From Lutibacter oricola (GTDB lineage: Bacteria > Bacteroidota > Bacteroidia > Flavobacteriales > Flavobacteriaceae), in NCBI RefSeq assembly GCF_900106565.1, contig NZ_FNNJ01000007.1, positions 16 to 64,015 on the forward strand: 64,000 nucleotides of DNA, in the 5' to 3' direction. Under the pieces are notes generated by a model. The model was not told the DNA's origin, did not search any database, and saw only the letters and a list, made by a program, of their open reading frames with translations. Of this stretch, positions 27,889-35,382 are shown one piece after another. Every line of letters begins with the position of its first letter. Positions within the stretch are counted from its first letter, which is position 1. The position numbers and the translations under genes were made by a program.

Positions 27889-29325
27889 ATGGCCAACGTA
27901 AGAAAGAGAACGAAGATTGTTGCTACATTAGGACCAGCAACTGATAATAAAGACATTATAGAGAGAATGATGGATTGCGGAACTAATGTTTTTCGTATTA
28001 ACTTTTCTCATGCCGAATTTGATGATGTTAAAAGACGAGTAAATTACATTAGAGAACTAAACGAAGAGAAAGGATACAATGTTGCTGTTTTAGCCGATTT
28101 ACAAGGACCAAAACTTAGAGTTGGTGTTATGGGCGAAAACGTAATGCTAAGTCCTGGTGATGTTTTTACTTTTACCACTGAAAAATGTGAAGGAACCAAC
28201 GAAAAAGCTTTTATGACCTACCAAAATTTCCCTATGGATGTTGAAGTAGGTGAAAACATTTTGGTTGATGACGGAAAACTAATGTTTGAAGTTACTGGAA
28301 CAGATAGAAAAAGTAACGTAACTACTAAAGTTATTCGTGGTGGACAATTAAATTCTAAAAAAGGTGTAAACCTTCCAAACACTAATATTTCTTTACCAGC
28401 ATTAACTGATAAAGATAAAAAAGATGTTGTTTTTGCAATTGGTTTAGAAGTAGACTGGATTGCTTTATCTTTTGTAAGAACTCCTGAAGATATTGTTGAG
28501 TTACAAGAAATTATTAAGAAGCATTCAGATCATAAAATTCCAATTATTGCAAAAATTGAAAAACCTGAAGCTCTTTCAAATATTGACAAAATTACATCGG
28601 CGTGTGATGCCTTAATGGTTGCTCGTGGAGATCTAGGTGTTGAAATTCCAATGGAAAGAGTTCCTCTTATTCAAAAGAGATTAGTTCTTGCAGCTAAAAA
28701 AGCACACATACCAGTAATTATTGCAACTCAAATGATGGAAACTATGATTGATAATCAAGTGCCTACTAGAGCTGAAGTTAATGATGTTGCAAATTCAATT
28801 ATGGATGGTGCAGATGCGGTAATGCTTTCTGGAGAAACAGCAATGGGTAAATTTCCTATTGAAGTAATTCAACAAATGCGTAGAATTATTGAAAACGTTG
28901 AAAACTCTCCATTAATTTCTATTCCTGAAGAATATATTCAATGTGTTAATGAACGTTTTGTTTCTAAAACTATTTGTCACCAAGCTTCATTAATGGCAAA
29001 TTCAATTGGTGCTGAAGTTATTACTACTTTAACTGATACTGGATATACAGCTTTTCAAATTTCATCTTGGAGACCAGAATCTAACATTTTAGTATTCTCT
29101 TCAAACAAAAGAATTTTAGCTATGTTAAATTTATTATGGGGTGTTAAAGGTGTTTACTATGATAGATTTGTAAGTACAGATCAAACAATTGAAGATATAA
29201 ACAACCTTGCATCTGAACGTGGTTATTTAAAAGAAGGTGATTTTTCAATCAACATTACTTCAATGCCTGTAAAGGAAAGAGGTATGGCAAATACAATGAA
29301 AATTACTGAATACAAAAAAAAGTAA
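27889..29325 (+). CDS. pyk: Pyruvate kinase
   Basis: A 478-aa glycolytic enzyme converting phosphoenolpyruvate and ADP to pyruvate and ATP. Seen: N-terminal KIVATLGPATD and RINFSHAE, the catalytic lysine block IIAKIEKPEAL, MVARGDLGVEIPMERVP, and the effector-side signature VIIATQMMETMIDNQVPTRA. The C-terminal domain is complete. It follows the IPExxxVDY gene by 2 bp. Convergent with the DUF2891 gene, whose stop lies 1 bp away, so there is no room for a separate terminator. Confidence 0.98.
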   Translation: MANVRKRTKIVATLGPATDNKDIIERMMDCGTNVFRINFSHAEFDDVKRRVNYIRELNEEKGYNVAVLADLQGPKLRVGVMGENVMLSPGDVFTFTTEKCEGTNEKAFMTYQNFPMDVEVGENILVDDGKLMFEVTGTDRKSNVTTKVIRGGQLNSKKGVNLPNTNISLPALTDKDKKDVVFAIGLEVDWIALSFVRTPEDIVELQEIIKKHSDHKIPIIAKIEKPEALSNIDKITSACDALMVARGDLGVEIPMERVPLIQKRLVLAAKKAHIPVIIATQMMETMIDNQVPTRAEVNDVANSIMDGADAVMLSGETAMGKFPIEVIQQMRRIIENVENSPLISIPEEYIQCVNERFVSKTICHQASLMANSIGAEVITTLTDTGYTAFQISSWRPESNILVFSSNKRILAMLNLLWGVKGVYYDRFVSTDQTIEDINNLASERGYLKEGDFSINITSMPVKERGMANTMKITEYKKK

Positions 29326-29326
29326 G

Positions 29327-30412
29327 CTAATTACTTTTTAATACAGCATATAGCGCAAAAGACGCTAACCAATGGGCTCCTGCATATTCGCCGGAGTCCA
29401 TTTTTTTATAGCTATAATTAAAATGTTTATTAGCTAAGTTTAACATTTTTGTGTTTTCTAATGCATTTCCTATTTCATACAAACACCAAGCTCTACTAAA
29501 ATTTAAACCATCTAAATGTGCTAACTTACCATCGCTCCTATCCGAAACTTTAGCAACCGATAGGTATTTAGCTGGATTTTCTCTAAAACCTGGTAAAAAC
29601 GCATCTAACCAAGTTTTAAACTCGTTTTTTGGTAATACCTTCATCATTAATAAAGCTTCTTGTAAACAAGGTGATAAAAAATCGAATCCACCAGGCTCCC
29701 AAGTAATTGGACAACCTTTATCGTTTAAGTAATATTCTTTAGATTTTGAAATAATTATTTCTTCTAATTCTGGTGAATATTTTTTTGCATAATCTAATGC
29801 AAACGACATTCCGAATGCTGTATTAGGGTGCTCACCTACTCTAATTGGGTACGTTAATTTTGGAAGAAACTCTATATACTTTTGCGTTATTAACTTTACT
29901 AAAGGTTCTAGATTTTTGTGCATAAGCTTTGCTTCTTCAGTATTCCAATCTTGTAATGTTTCTGAAACTTTTAACAGCCAAGCCCAACCATACGTTCGTT
30001 CGAAACTTTTATTGTGTTTATCATCAAAATAGGCAACTTCTTTTAAAATATTTTCCTTAGTTAAGTTAATTTTAAGCTTCTCAAGTACTTCTTCTTTATG
30101 TTCAAAATTTGGCATTTCTTTTATAATATTTAACAAAGTCCAATGTCCGTGAACTGAAGAATGCCAATCGAAACAACCATAAAAAGCTGGATGTAATTCC
30201 GATGGTTCTTTTAAGTAAGAACCATTGCCTAAAACTTGTCCTAATTTATTTGGGTATTCTTGATCTATACAATCAAAAGCAAAATGATACAAATAATTTG
30301 CACTTTTTACATTTAAACTAGGTTTTTTAGTTGGTACTATTTCAACGTCTTTTTTAGTAGTTGGCGTACAAGCAATTAATAATAAAGATATTATTACACA
30401 AAACTTTTTCAT
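29327..30412 (-). CDS. DUF2891 family lipoprotein
   Basis: A 361-aa protein with a lipoprotein signal (MKKFCVIISLLLIACTPTTKK; lipobox LIAC). The body matches DUF2891: FYGCFDWHSSVHGHW, PIRVGEHPNTAFG, WEPGGFDFLSPCLQEA and a C-terminal HWLASFALYAVL. The conserved His/Trp/Asp pattern in an alpha-helical (possibly alpha/alpha-toroid) protein hints at an enzyme on carbohydrate or peptide, but no activity is established to my knowledge. Located in the periplasm or outer membrane. Four bp after the zinc-ribbon gene, so possibly co-transcribed. Confidence 0.88.
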   Translation of the reverse strand: MKKFCVIISLLLIACTPTTKKDVEIVPTKKPSLNVKSANYLYHFAFDCIDQEYPNKLGQVLGNGSYLKEPSELHPAFYGCFDWHSSVHGHWTLLNIIKEMPNFEHKEEVLEKLKINLTKENILKEVAYFDDKHNKSFERTYGWAWLLKVSETLQDWNTEEAKLMHKNLEPLVKLITQKYIEFLPKLTYPIRVGEHPNTAFGMSFALDYAKKYSPELEEIIISKSKEYYLNDKGCPITWEPGGFDFLSPCLQEALLMMKVLPKNEFKTWLDAFLPGFRENPAKYLSVAKVSDRSDGKLAHLDGLNFSRAWCLYEIGNALENTKMLNLANKHFNYSYKKMDSGEYAGAHWLASFALYAVLKSN

Positions 30413-30416
30413 AGTT

Positions 30417-30764
30417 CTACTCTTTTTTTATTAATAAGAAAAAATCATTATCTAATGGCAAGTAACCCTGATCGTACAAATAATAATACGTATTTCCAGT
30501 TTTGGTAGTGTATATAGATGTAAAATGATTAAAATCGAAATTATTATCTAGCAACTTACGTTTAGTAACTTTTGTTTTACCAGTATTGTTAAGTTCTGTA
30601 AGAAGTTTGTAATTTTTTCGAAGTCTATTATTTGTATTTCTAACAAGGTTATTAGCATCCTTATTAATTTTATTATTATAGGCATTTCTACAATAATCGG
30701 AACAAAATTTTTTGTCAACACGACCGACTAGTGGTTCCCCACATTCCAAGCAATTTTTTTTCAT
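30417..30764 (-). CDS. Small zinc-ribbon protein of unknown function
   Basis: I place the start at the ATG at 30764 (MKKNCLECGEPL), giving 115 aa; an in-frame ATG at 30782 would add six Lys-rich residues. The N-terminus is a treble-clef or zinc-ribbon knuckle, CLECGEPLVGRVDKKFCSDYC, with four cysteines (CxxC...CxxxC). The rest is basic (NRLRKNYKLL, KTKVTKRKLL) and ends in an aromatic-rich beta region. It probably binds nucleic acid or protein in the cytosol. Conserved relatives are found in Flavobacteriaceae, I believe; function unknown. Confidence 0.75.
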   Translation of the reverse strand: MKKNCLECGEPLVGRVDKKFCSDYCRNAYNNKINKDANNLVRNTNNRLRKNYKLLTELNNTGKTKVTKRKLLDNNFDFNHFTSIYTTKTGNTYYYLYDQGYLPLDNDFFLLIKKE

Positions 30765-30786
30765 TTTCAATTTTTTATTCAATTAA

Positions 30787-30849
30787 AATGAAATTTGTTA
30801 AAGCAGGTATCTTTTTCATTTTACCTACTTTTTTAAAACAAATTTCATT
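30787..30849 (-). other. Long imperfect hairpin between HNH and zinc-ribbon genes
   Basis: Outer arms AATGAAATTTGTT / AACAAATTTCATT pair perfectly (13 bp); the inner arms AAAGCAGGTA / TACCTACTTT pair with one mismatch. It lies between the HNH stop (30856) and the zinc-ribbon start, so it could end HNH transcription or set the level of the next gene. No clean T-run follows. Confidence 0.55.
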
Positions 30850-30855
30850 GGTATT

Positions 30856-31410
30856 TTAATCTATTGTTACACTTCCCCAGTTTTCACCAGACTTAATTCT
30901 GTATAGTTGCATTTCAGAAATACCAAATTGTTTGGCAATAATACGCATTCTAGTTTTTCTATTGGGATCAAATATCTTCTTTTTTATCAATTTAACTCTT
31001 CCTTCAGTTAATTTAGAATAGGTTCTTTTACCTTTTCTTTTTTTAACATACGGACTATTTAATTGATGCGCTGTAAGCTCTGCTCTATTCATCCACTTTA
31101 AATTTGAAGCTTCATTATTTAGCTTATCAAAATCTAAATGCGTTACATATATCTGATCTTCTCGTTTTTCGGCAAATAGTTTGGCTACAATTCTATGCAC
31201 ATAACAAGATGTAGTACTTTTTAAATGCTTTTTTGAAATCCAAAAACTATCGTATCCACTTATCAACGATGTTTTGGACAACTTCCAATTTTCATCTGTT
31301 ATTTTTTTTCGTTTGACTCTCCCATAGTTAGAAATCAAATACTCGTCTTCTTCAACCCAATCTTCACCTCTATAAGGTTTCCATTCTTCATTTCTAAAAT
31401 CAACAATCAT
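30856..31410 (-). CDS. NUMOD4/HNH endonuclease-like protein with C-terminal HTH
   Basis: A 184-aa protein. Residues ~8-50 match NUMOD4 (EWKPYRGEDW, YLISNYGRVKRKK). Residues ~70-110 match an HNH_3-type nuclease core: YVHRIVAKLFAEK then VTHLDFDKLNNEASNLKWM, where the usual VNH is VTH and the metal-site His and second Asn are kept. The C-terminus (~145-184) is a helix-turn-helix with IIAKQFGISEMQLYRIKSG. This is the domain set of phage and free-standing homing-type nucleases, but it stands in a quiet chromosomal region with no intron, phage or insertion sequence, so it may be a domesticated nuclease. Divergent from ssb across an inverted repeat. Confidence 0.82.
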   Translation of the reverse strand: MIVDFRNEEWKPYRGEDWVEEDEYLISNYGRVKRKKITDENWKLSKTSLISGYDSFWISKKHLKSTTSCYVHRIVAKLFAEKREDQIYVTHLDFDKLNNEASNLKWMNRAELTAHQLNSPYVKKRKGKRTYSKLTEGRVKLIKKKIFDPNRKTRMRIIAKQFGISEMQLYRIKSGENWGSVTID

Positions 31411-31467
31411 CTTAAGTTATTTTTATATTAATAGTAGTAGTATTTCAAATATAATAATAAAATTAAC

Positions 31468-31499
31468 CGTGTGCAAACGACTACAAATGTTTACACACG
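31468..31499. promoter_or_regulatory. Inverted repeat between HNH and ssb genes
   Basis: CGTGTGCAAAC at 31468-31478 and GTTTACACACG at 31489-31499 are reverse complements at 10 of 11 positions with a 10-bp spacer. Its place in the divergent intergenic region makes it a candidate operator for either gene. Confidence 0.5.
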
Positions 31500-31599
31500 A
31501 AAGTAAGCAAATAACAACCGCCTAATTTTAGGTTTTGTAAGACATTTGCCTTGTTGAATTGAACGAATGAAATTTAACATAACACTAAAAACTTATCTT

Positions 31600-31941
31600 A
31601 TGAATACGTTAAGAAACAAAGTACAATTAATTGGAAATCTTGGTGGTAACCCAGAAATTATTACATTAGAATCTGGAAAAAAATTAGCTAAATTTACACT
31701 TGCAACTAATGAAACTTATAAAAATGCGCAAGGCGAAAAAGTTACAGACACGCAATGGCATAATTTAGTTGCTTGGAATAAAACAGCTGAAATAGCAGAA
31801 CGTTTTTTAGAAAAAGGTAAAGAAGTTGCCATTGAAGGAAGACTAACAAGCAGAAGTTATGATGATAAACAGGGTAATAAACGATACATTACAGAAGTTG
31901 TAGTTAGTGAATTATTGCTTTTAGGTTTTAAACAAGACTAA
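31600..31941 (+). CDS. ssb: Short single-stranded DNA-binding protein (SSB paralogue)
   Basis: I start at ATG 31600 (MNTLRNKVQLIGNLGG), 113 aa; the in-frame ATG at 31567 adds a tail not seen in SSBs. The OB fold is complete: VQLIGNLGGNPE, KLAKFTLATNE, TQWHNLVAWNKTAEIAERF, GKEVAIEGRLTSRSYDDKQG. It ends at LGFKQD, without the flexible linker and acidic DDDIPF-type tip by which housekeeping SSB recruits replication proteins. It is therefore likely a second, accessory SSB used in recombination, uptake or repair. Followed by a strong terminator; divergent from the HNH gene. Confidence 0.92.
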   Translation: MNTLRNKVQLIGNLGGNPEIITLESGKKLAKFTLATNETYKNAQGEKVTDTQWHNLVAWNKTAEIAERFLEKGKEVAIEGRLTSRSYDDKQGNKRYITEVVVSELLLLGFKQD

Positions 31942-31949
31942 CACAAACT

Positions 31950-31985
31950 AAAAAACCACCAAAATATTGGTGGTTTTTTGTTTTA
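31950..31985 (+). terminator. Intrinsic terminator after ssb
   Basis: Arms 31950-31962 and 31967-31979 are a perfect 13-bp stem around ACCACC/GGTGGT with a 4-nt loop, then a T-rich stretch. A-runs on the left side mean it could also end the convergent TPR gene transcript. Confidence 0.9.
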
Positions 31986-32006
31986 AAACAACTTAAGAAA
32001 CTTCAT

Positions 32007-32540
32007 TTAATTAATTTGTTTTTCAGCTCTCTTTTTAGCTACTTTATTTTTTTTCTTTTTCTTTGGCATTTTCCCCTTTACACGATCTTTTTGTTCGTTT
32101 AATAGACTTAAATGATCATTATTATATGAATATTCTTTGGCCGTTTTTATAAACAACAATGATTTTTTATATTCTTTTAACTGCTCAAACAATACAGCTT
32201 TTTTTGAATACAACATTGCTTTATCCGATCCCTTTACTGTTAATGCAAAATCAATAAAGCTTTCTACATCATTATAATCTTCATTCCATAATAAAACATT
32301 TATATAATGTTCATACACTTCAAAGGCATTAACTTTTATCGCCAATACTTCTTTAAAATATAAGATTCCTTCAGTATAATTATATAATTTTTCAGTAAAA
32401 ACACGTCCCATTAATGTTAATGCCATTGTATTTTTATGGTCGTATGATAAGGCATAATTTAAAGCTTCCATTGTTTCCTCTAAATCGTAATGATAAGATT
32501 CTAATGCTTTAAACACATAGCTACTTGTTAAATTTCCCAT
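32007..32540 (-). CDS. TPR-like protein with lysine-rich tail, in rtcB-prfH operon
   Basis: A 177-aa cytosolic protein. Residues ~10-140 form about four tetratricopeptide-type helix pairs (ALNYALSYDHKNTMALTLMG, LYFKEVLAIKVNAFEVYEHY, MLYSKKAVLFEQLKEYKKSL). The C-terminus is strongly basic (KGKMPKKKKKNKVAKKRAEK), suited to RNA or ribosome contact. It begins 1 bp after the prfH stop and is the last gene of the three-gene unit. Given its partners it may be an adaptor in ribosome repair; no enzymatic motif is seen. I do not know a published role for it with PrfH. Confidence 0.75.
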   Translation of the reverse strand: MGNLTSSYVFKALESYHYDLEETMEALNYALSYDHKNTMALTLMGRVFTEKLYNYTEGILYFKEVLAIKVNAFEVYEHYINVLLWNEDYNDVESFIDFALTVKGSDKAMLYSKKAVLFEQLKEYKKSLLFIKTAKEYSYNNDHLSLLNEQKDRVKGKMPKKKKKNKVAKKRAEKQIN

Positions 32541-32541
32541 T

Positions 32542-33234
32542 TTATTTTAATTGTTTACGCAACTCACTCTTTAATGTATTGCGTTTTGTTTTATAGTTTT
32601 TTTCCTTTTTATAATATTTAAAATCGGATCCCGTAAATACTTTTACTGGATTACCTCTTTCTAAACTTAAATGGTTTTCCCATTCGTTTTTTACAGCCGT
32701 TTTTAACTCTTGAGTATTATGGTTTTTTACTTTTTCTTTTAACCGTTGTATCGCTGTTTTTTTATTTTGATGTTGCGATCTACTATCCATTACCAATACT
32801 TGAATATTTGTAGGAATGTGTTTTGCCCTAATTGCTGAACTTACTTTATTTACGTGTTGACCACCTGCTCCTGAACTTCGAATAGCTTGAAACTGAATCT
32901 CACTTTCGCAAATGGTTTTTTGTTGAATTTGGTTTAACTCATAACAACCAATAAACCAATTTTTACGTTTATGAAACGTTCTAAATGTTGAAGTACCAAT
33001 CCATTGAATTGTACCCAACCAACTTTTTAAAAACTCAGTTAATTCTAATCCCTTAATTTCGATAGTTACAGATTGTACAGTGCCATTTTCCATTCCGTTT
33101 TCTTTATGAAGAATTTGATACGTAAACTTATTAGTTACCAATTCTTTTAAAAATAGTTTTAACACTTTAGCAACCACCCAAGCACATTCTGCTGGACCTT
33201 TTGCCGCTGTAAATTGTATTATTTTAGTTTTCAT
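32542..33234 (-). CDS. prfH: Peptide chain release factor homologue PrfH
   Basis: I start at ATG 33234 (MKTKIIQFTAAKGPAECAWV), 230 aa; the open frame runs 30 codons further up, but those codons translate the structured repeat at 33260-33336 and are not credible. The GGQ motif that triggers peptidyl-tRNA hydrolysis is in IRSSGAGGQHVNKVSSAIRA. The stop-codon-reading domain of RF1/RF2 is reduced and the N-terminal domain is replaced by the PrfH-type QFTAAKGPAEC start. PrfH proteins are encoded with RtcB ligases; work on the E. coli pair indicates release of peptides from ribosomes cut in the 16S rRNA decoding centre, followed by RtcB religation. Here it follows rtcB after 110 bp. Confidence 0.9.
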   Translation of the reverse strand: MKTKIIQFTAAKGPAECAWVVAKVLKLFLKELVTNKFTYQILHKENGMENGTVQSVTIEIKGLELTEFLKSWLGTIQWIGTSTFRTFHKRKNWFIGCYELNQIQQKTICESEIQFQAIRSSGAGGQHVNKVSSAIRAKHIPTNIQVLVMDSRSQHQNKKTAIQRLKEKVKNHNTQELKTAVKNEWENHLSLERGNPVKVFTGSDFKYYKKEKNYKTKRNTLKSELRKQLK

Positions 33235-33259
33235 TTTTATTATTTTTTGATACAAACCC

Positions 33260-33336
33260 GCGTTAGGGATTGAGGTAATTGTTGGAGCTCCTCGCAGAGA
33301 GCGACTACCGAAAGCCCGACCCAAAGGGTAACGCCC
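33260..33336 (-). ncRNA. Structured dispersed repeat, copy 1 (Flavo-1-like)
   Basis: Ends GCGTTA/TAACGC pair; inside are GAGCTC, a short stem and GCCCGACC-AAAGGG. It shares with 44283-44375 the series GCGTTAG-GAT-GA, GAGCTC, GCGA-TA, AGC-GACC, AACGCCCAA. Both copies have the same orientation relative to the flanking minus-strand genes. I recall similar elements repeated in many Flavobacteriaceae genomes, possibly the Rfam Flavo-1 family; the name is unverified. It sits between rtcB and prfH. Confidence 0.6.
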
Positions 33337-33344
33337 AACAAATG

Positions 33345-34736
33345 TTATTTATCCATTCGCACAATTTTTGGTGTAAATGTTCCTAAAACCTCGACCAACT
33401 CTTGCTGATTTGCCATTACTTTTTTAATGTTTTTATAAGCCATTGGTGCTTCATCTATTCCACCACCAATTAAGCTTACATCATTCATTTTTAATTGATT
33501 TTTAATTTCACTCTTTGTAAATTTTTCTTTACACTTTCTACGCGAAAACAACCGTCCTGCTCCGTGTGATGCAGAATTTAAGCTTTCGCTGTTTCCTAAC
33601 CCACGAACTATATAGCCTGGAGCCGTCATAGAACCTGGAATTATACCCAATTGACCTTTGTTTGCTGGTGTTGCTCCTTTTCTATGCACAATTAATTCTT
33701 GGTTGTTAACTTGTTCTTTCCAAGCAAAATTGTGATGGTTTTCTATTTTAGCAATTGCTTTTGTGCCTAATAATTTACCAATTCGTTTATGTATATTATC
33801 GTGACAAGCTTTGGCATAATCACCGGCTAAATTCATTGCCATCCAATATTCTTGTCCATCGTGCATATTTAAATCTAACCAAGCTAAATGCTGTACATTT
33901 TTTGGCAACGGACATTGTTTTGCCGCCAAGTATGTGTAATGTTTTGCAATATTTGCGCCTAAACCTCTACTTCCGCTATGGGTTAGTAAACCAATGTACT
34001 CGCCAATTGGTAAATTAAACTCGTTGTTTTCTTCGGAAATGTTTACAATTCCAAATTCTACGAAATGATTTCCACCACCTGAAGTTCCTAATTGTTGATA
34101 TGCTTTTGTTTTTAATTTTTTCAACAATGGAATATCATTAAACTCGGTACGTTCAAACAGTTCGTGATCGTGTTTTATGGCGTGGGTTTCTCGCATTCCA
34201 AATTTGGTATGCTCGCTTAACATATTTTCTAATTGATGCCTTTTACCTTTTAAATAAGAAGCTTTTATTGGGTAAATTGTTAAACACATTCTACAACCAA
34301 TATCTACTCCAACTCCGTATGGAATTACGGCATTTTCTGTTGCTAAAACACCTCCAATTGGTAATCCGTAACCCGCGTGAGCATCGGGCATTAAAGCGCC
34401 CTGCACTGCAATTGGTAATTTTAAAGCATCGTACAATTGAAATTTTGCTTGTTCATCTATTTCATTTTCGCCATAAATACTAAACGGAACTCGTGTTGTT
34501 TTTAACTTATGCATTTGAATTTCTACTGGCTTTACTAATCCTTCGGCCACTTTGCCCCAAATTGCATTTCCTTGAAATTTTTCTGGTGTTAATAAAACTT
34601 CTTTTGCTTCTTCTAAAATGCGTTCTTTTTTCTCTTTTTTTCGGTATCTATTAATTTGCCCCAAAGCAATATTGATACTATTATTTTTTGGAAAGCCTAA
34701 TTTTATTAGGTCTCTACCTTTTAATTTATTTCCCAT
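33345..34736 (-). CDS. rtcB: RNA-splicing ligase RtcB (RtcB2 type, with prfH)
   Basis: A 463-aa GTP-dependent RNA ligase that joins 2',3'-cyclic-phosphate and 5'-OH ends through an enzyme-GMP intermediate. Metal and GMP site motifs are present: MPDAHAGYGLPIGGVLA, YGVGVDIGCRM (metal Cys), GTSGGGNHFVEFG, LLTHSGSRGLG, NHHNFAW and the GMP-accepting histidine block SASHGAGRLFSRR. A ~70-residue N-terminal extension (LKGRDLIKLGFPKN) precedes the catalytic core. Downstream prfH and the TPR gene mark it as the ribosome-repair type rather than tRNA-splicing or rtcA-linked RtcB. The upstream 869 bp hold mini-ORF/terminator modules that could attenuate it. Confidence 0.95.
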   Translation of the reverse strand: MGNKLKGRDLIKLGFPKNNSINIALGQINRYRKKEKKERILEEAKEVLLTPEKFQGNAIWGKVAEGLVKPVEIQMHKLKTTRVPFSIYGENEIDEQAKFQLYDALKLPIAVQGALMPDAHAGYGLPIGGVLATENAVIPYGVGVDIGCRMCLTIYPIKASYLKGKRHQLENMLSEHTKFGMRETHAIKHDHELFERTEFNDIPLLKKLKTKAYQQLGTSGGGNHFVEFGIVNISEENNEFNLPIGEYIGLLTHSGSRGLGANIAKHYTYLAAKQCPLPKNVQHLAWLDLNMHDGQEYWMAMNLAGDYAKACHDNIHKRIGKLLGTKAIAKIENHHNFAWKEQVNNQELIVHRKGATPANKGQLGIIPGSMTAPGYIVRGLGNSESLNSASHGAGRLFSRRKCKEKFTKSEIKNQLKMNDVSLIGGGIDEAPMAYKNIKKVMANQQELVEVLGTFTPKIVRMDK

Positions 34737-34830
34737 AATTTAATTTTGAGCTGTATAATTTTAAGAACCTCAACTTTTGCTGATTTCTTAACTGAAAATT
34801 TTACTTCGGAAAATATTTAGGTATTAAGCC

Positions 34831-34863
34831 ATAAAAAAGTCCGAAATTTTAAAACTTCGGACT
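34831..34863 (-). terminator. Terminator of mini-module A
   Basis: The minus strand reads AGTCCGAAG then a TTTTAAAA-type loop then TTCGGACT, followed by six T. The 8-bp GC-bearing stem and T-run are typical of an intrinsic terminator. It lies 95 bp ahead of the rtcB ATG, so it could act as an attenuator. Confidence 0.8.
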
Positions 34864-34890
34864 ACTTTTCATATTATATAATTTTAGAAT

Positions 34891-34977
34891 CTATGTATAA
34901 TAAAGAAAGTCGCGAAGTAAACATGCAAAAGAACCTGGTTCTTTTTGAATGTTATTGTTAATTTGATAATTGAACAT
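34891..34977 (-). CDS. Mini-ORF A (28 aa), possible leader peptide
   Basis: ATG at 34977, TAG at 34891; the peptide runs MFNYQINNNIQ and then KEPGSFACLLRDFLYYT. It starts 43 nt after a CATATTTG box that has a TTTG 20 nt further up, and its stop lies 28 nt before the terminator at 34831-34863. This geometry matches module B closely. The RNA, rather than the peptide, may be the functional product: both modules share GCGACTTT in different frames. No homologue recognised. Confidence 0.4.
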   Translation of the reverse strand: MFNYQINNNIQKEPGSFACLLRDFLYYT

Positions 34978-35019
34978 TGTACTTCGTTTTTAATTTTGTT
35001 TTAGTGCTTTATTGCGATG

Positions 35020-35027
35020 CAAATATG
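35020..35027 (-). promoter_or_regulatory. Promoter of mini-module A
   Basis: The minus strand reads CATATTTG (one mismatch from TAnnTTTG) with TTTG exactly 20 nt upstream, a good Bacteroidota -33/-7 pair. The following bases TTTGCATCGCAATAAA resemble those of module B. Confidence 0.5.
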
Positions 35028-35069
35028 AGTGTATTTTTTTAATTACACAAATACAAATATGATTTTAAC

Positions 35070-35084
35070 TACTGATTATCAGTA
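35070..35084. promoter_or_regulatory. TACTGAT-T-ATCAGTA 7-1-7 palindrome
   Basis: Perfect 7-1-7 inverted repeat about 45 bp upstream of the module A -7 box. The same half-site (TACTGAT) occurs in the palindrome at 20131-20150. Confidence 0.45.
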
Positions 35085-35212
35085 TTTTAAATCAATAGAA
35101 TTCCTATCCGCTATTATGCAGAAAATGAAAGTTTAAGTAACTTTTTGATTGCTTGATATGTAGCTAAACTTTACACGTTGTATTGGCATTTATTAATTTT
35201 TTAAAAAAATTA

Positions 35213-35250
35213 TAAAAAAAGCGTCCAAAAATTAAATTTTGGACGCTTTT
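35213..35250 (-). terminator. Terminator of mini-module B
   Basis: Arms 35217-35230 and 35237-35250 (AAAAGCGTCCAAAA / TTTTGGACGCTTTT) form a perfect 14-bp stem; a run of seven T follows on the minus strand. Stem ends rich in A/T make it usable in both directions. Confidence 0.85.
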
Positions 35251-35273
35251 ACTATTTTTTAAAAGTTTTTTAC

Positions 35274-35336
35274 CTAGAACATTAACGTAAAAAGTCGCTG
35301 TTCGGCGTCCGTTTTATGTGTTTTAAATATATTCAT
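35274..35336 (-). CDS. Mini-ORF B (20 aa), possible leader peptide
   Basis: ATG at 35336, TAG at 35274; peptide MNIFKTHKTDAEQRLFTLMF. It starts 39 nt after a CATCTTTG box and stops 24 nt before a strong terminator, nearly the spacing seen in module A. The DNA shares GCGACTTT-TTTA with module A near the stop. Too short to judge coding potential. Confidence 0.4.
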   Translation of the reverse strand: MNIFKTHKTDAEQRLFTLMF

Positions 35337-35374
35337 AGGTTAAATTCTTTGTGTTTTTTACTTATTTATTGCTG

Positions 35375-35382
35375 CAAAGATG
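35375..35382 (-). promoter_or_regulatory. Possible -7 box of mini-module B
   Basis: The minus strand reads CATCTTTG followed by CAGCAATAAA, close to the module A sequence. No TTG at the normal -33 distance was found, so support rests on similarity to module A. Confidence 0.35.

Noticed and set aside
30856..31410. HNH gene as part of a mobile intron or prophage
   Set aside because: No intron boundaries, target-gene interruption, integrase or phage genes nearby.
33235..33324. 30-codon N-terminal extension of PrfH
   Set aside because: It translates the structured dispersed repeat; family alignment starts at MKTKIIQFTAAKGP.
34910..34960. tRNA-like or Y-RNA-like element near rtcB
   Set aside because: A GGTTC-type stretch and a palindrome (AAAAGAACC-T-GGTTCTTTT) are present but no acceptor or D/T arms can be folded.
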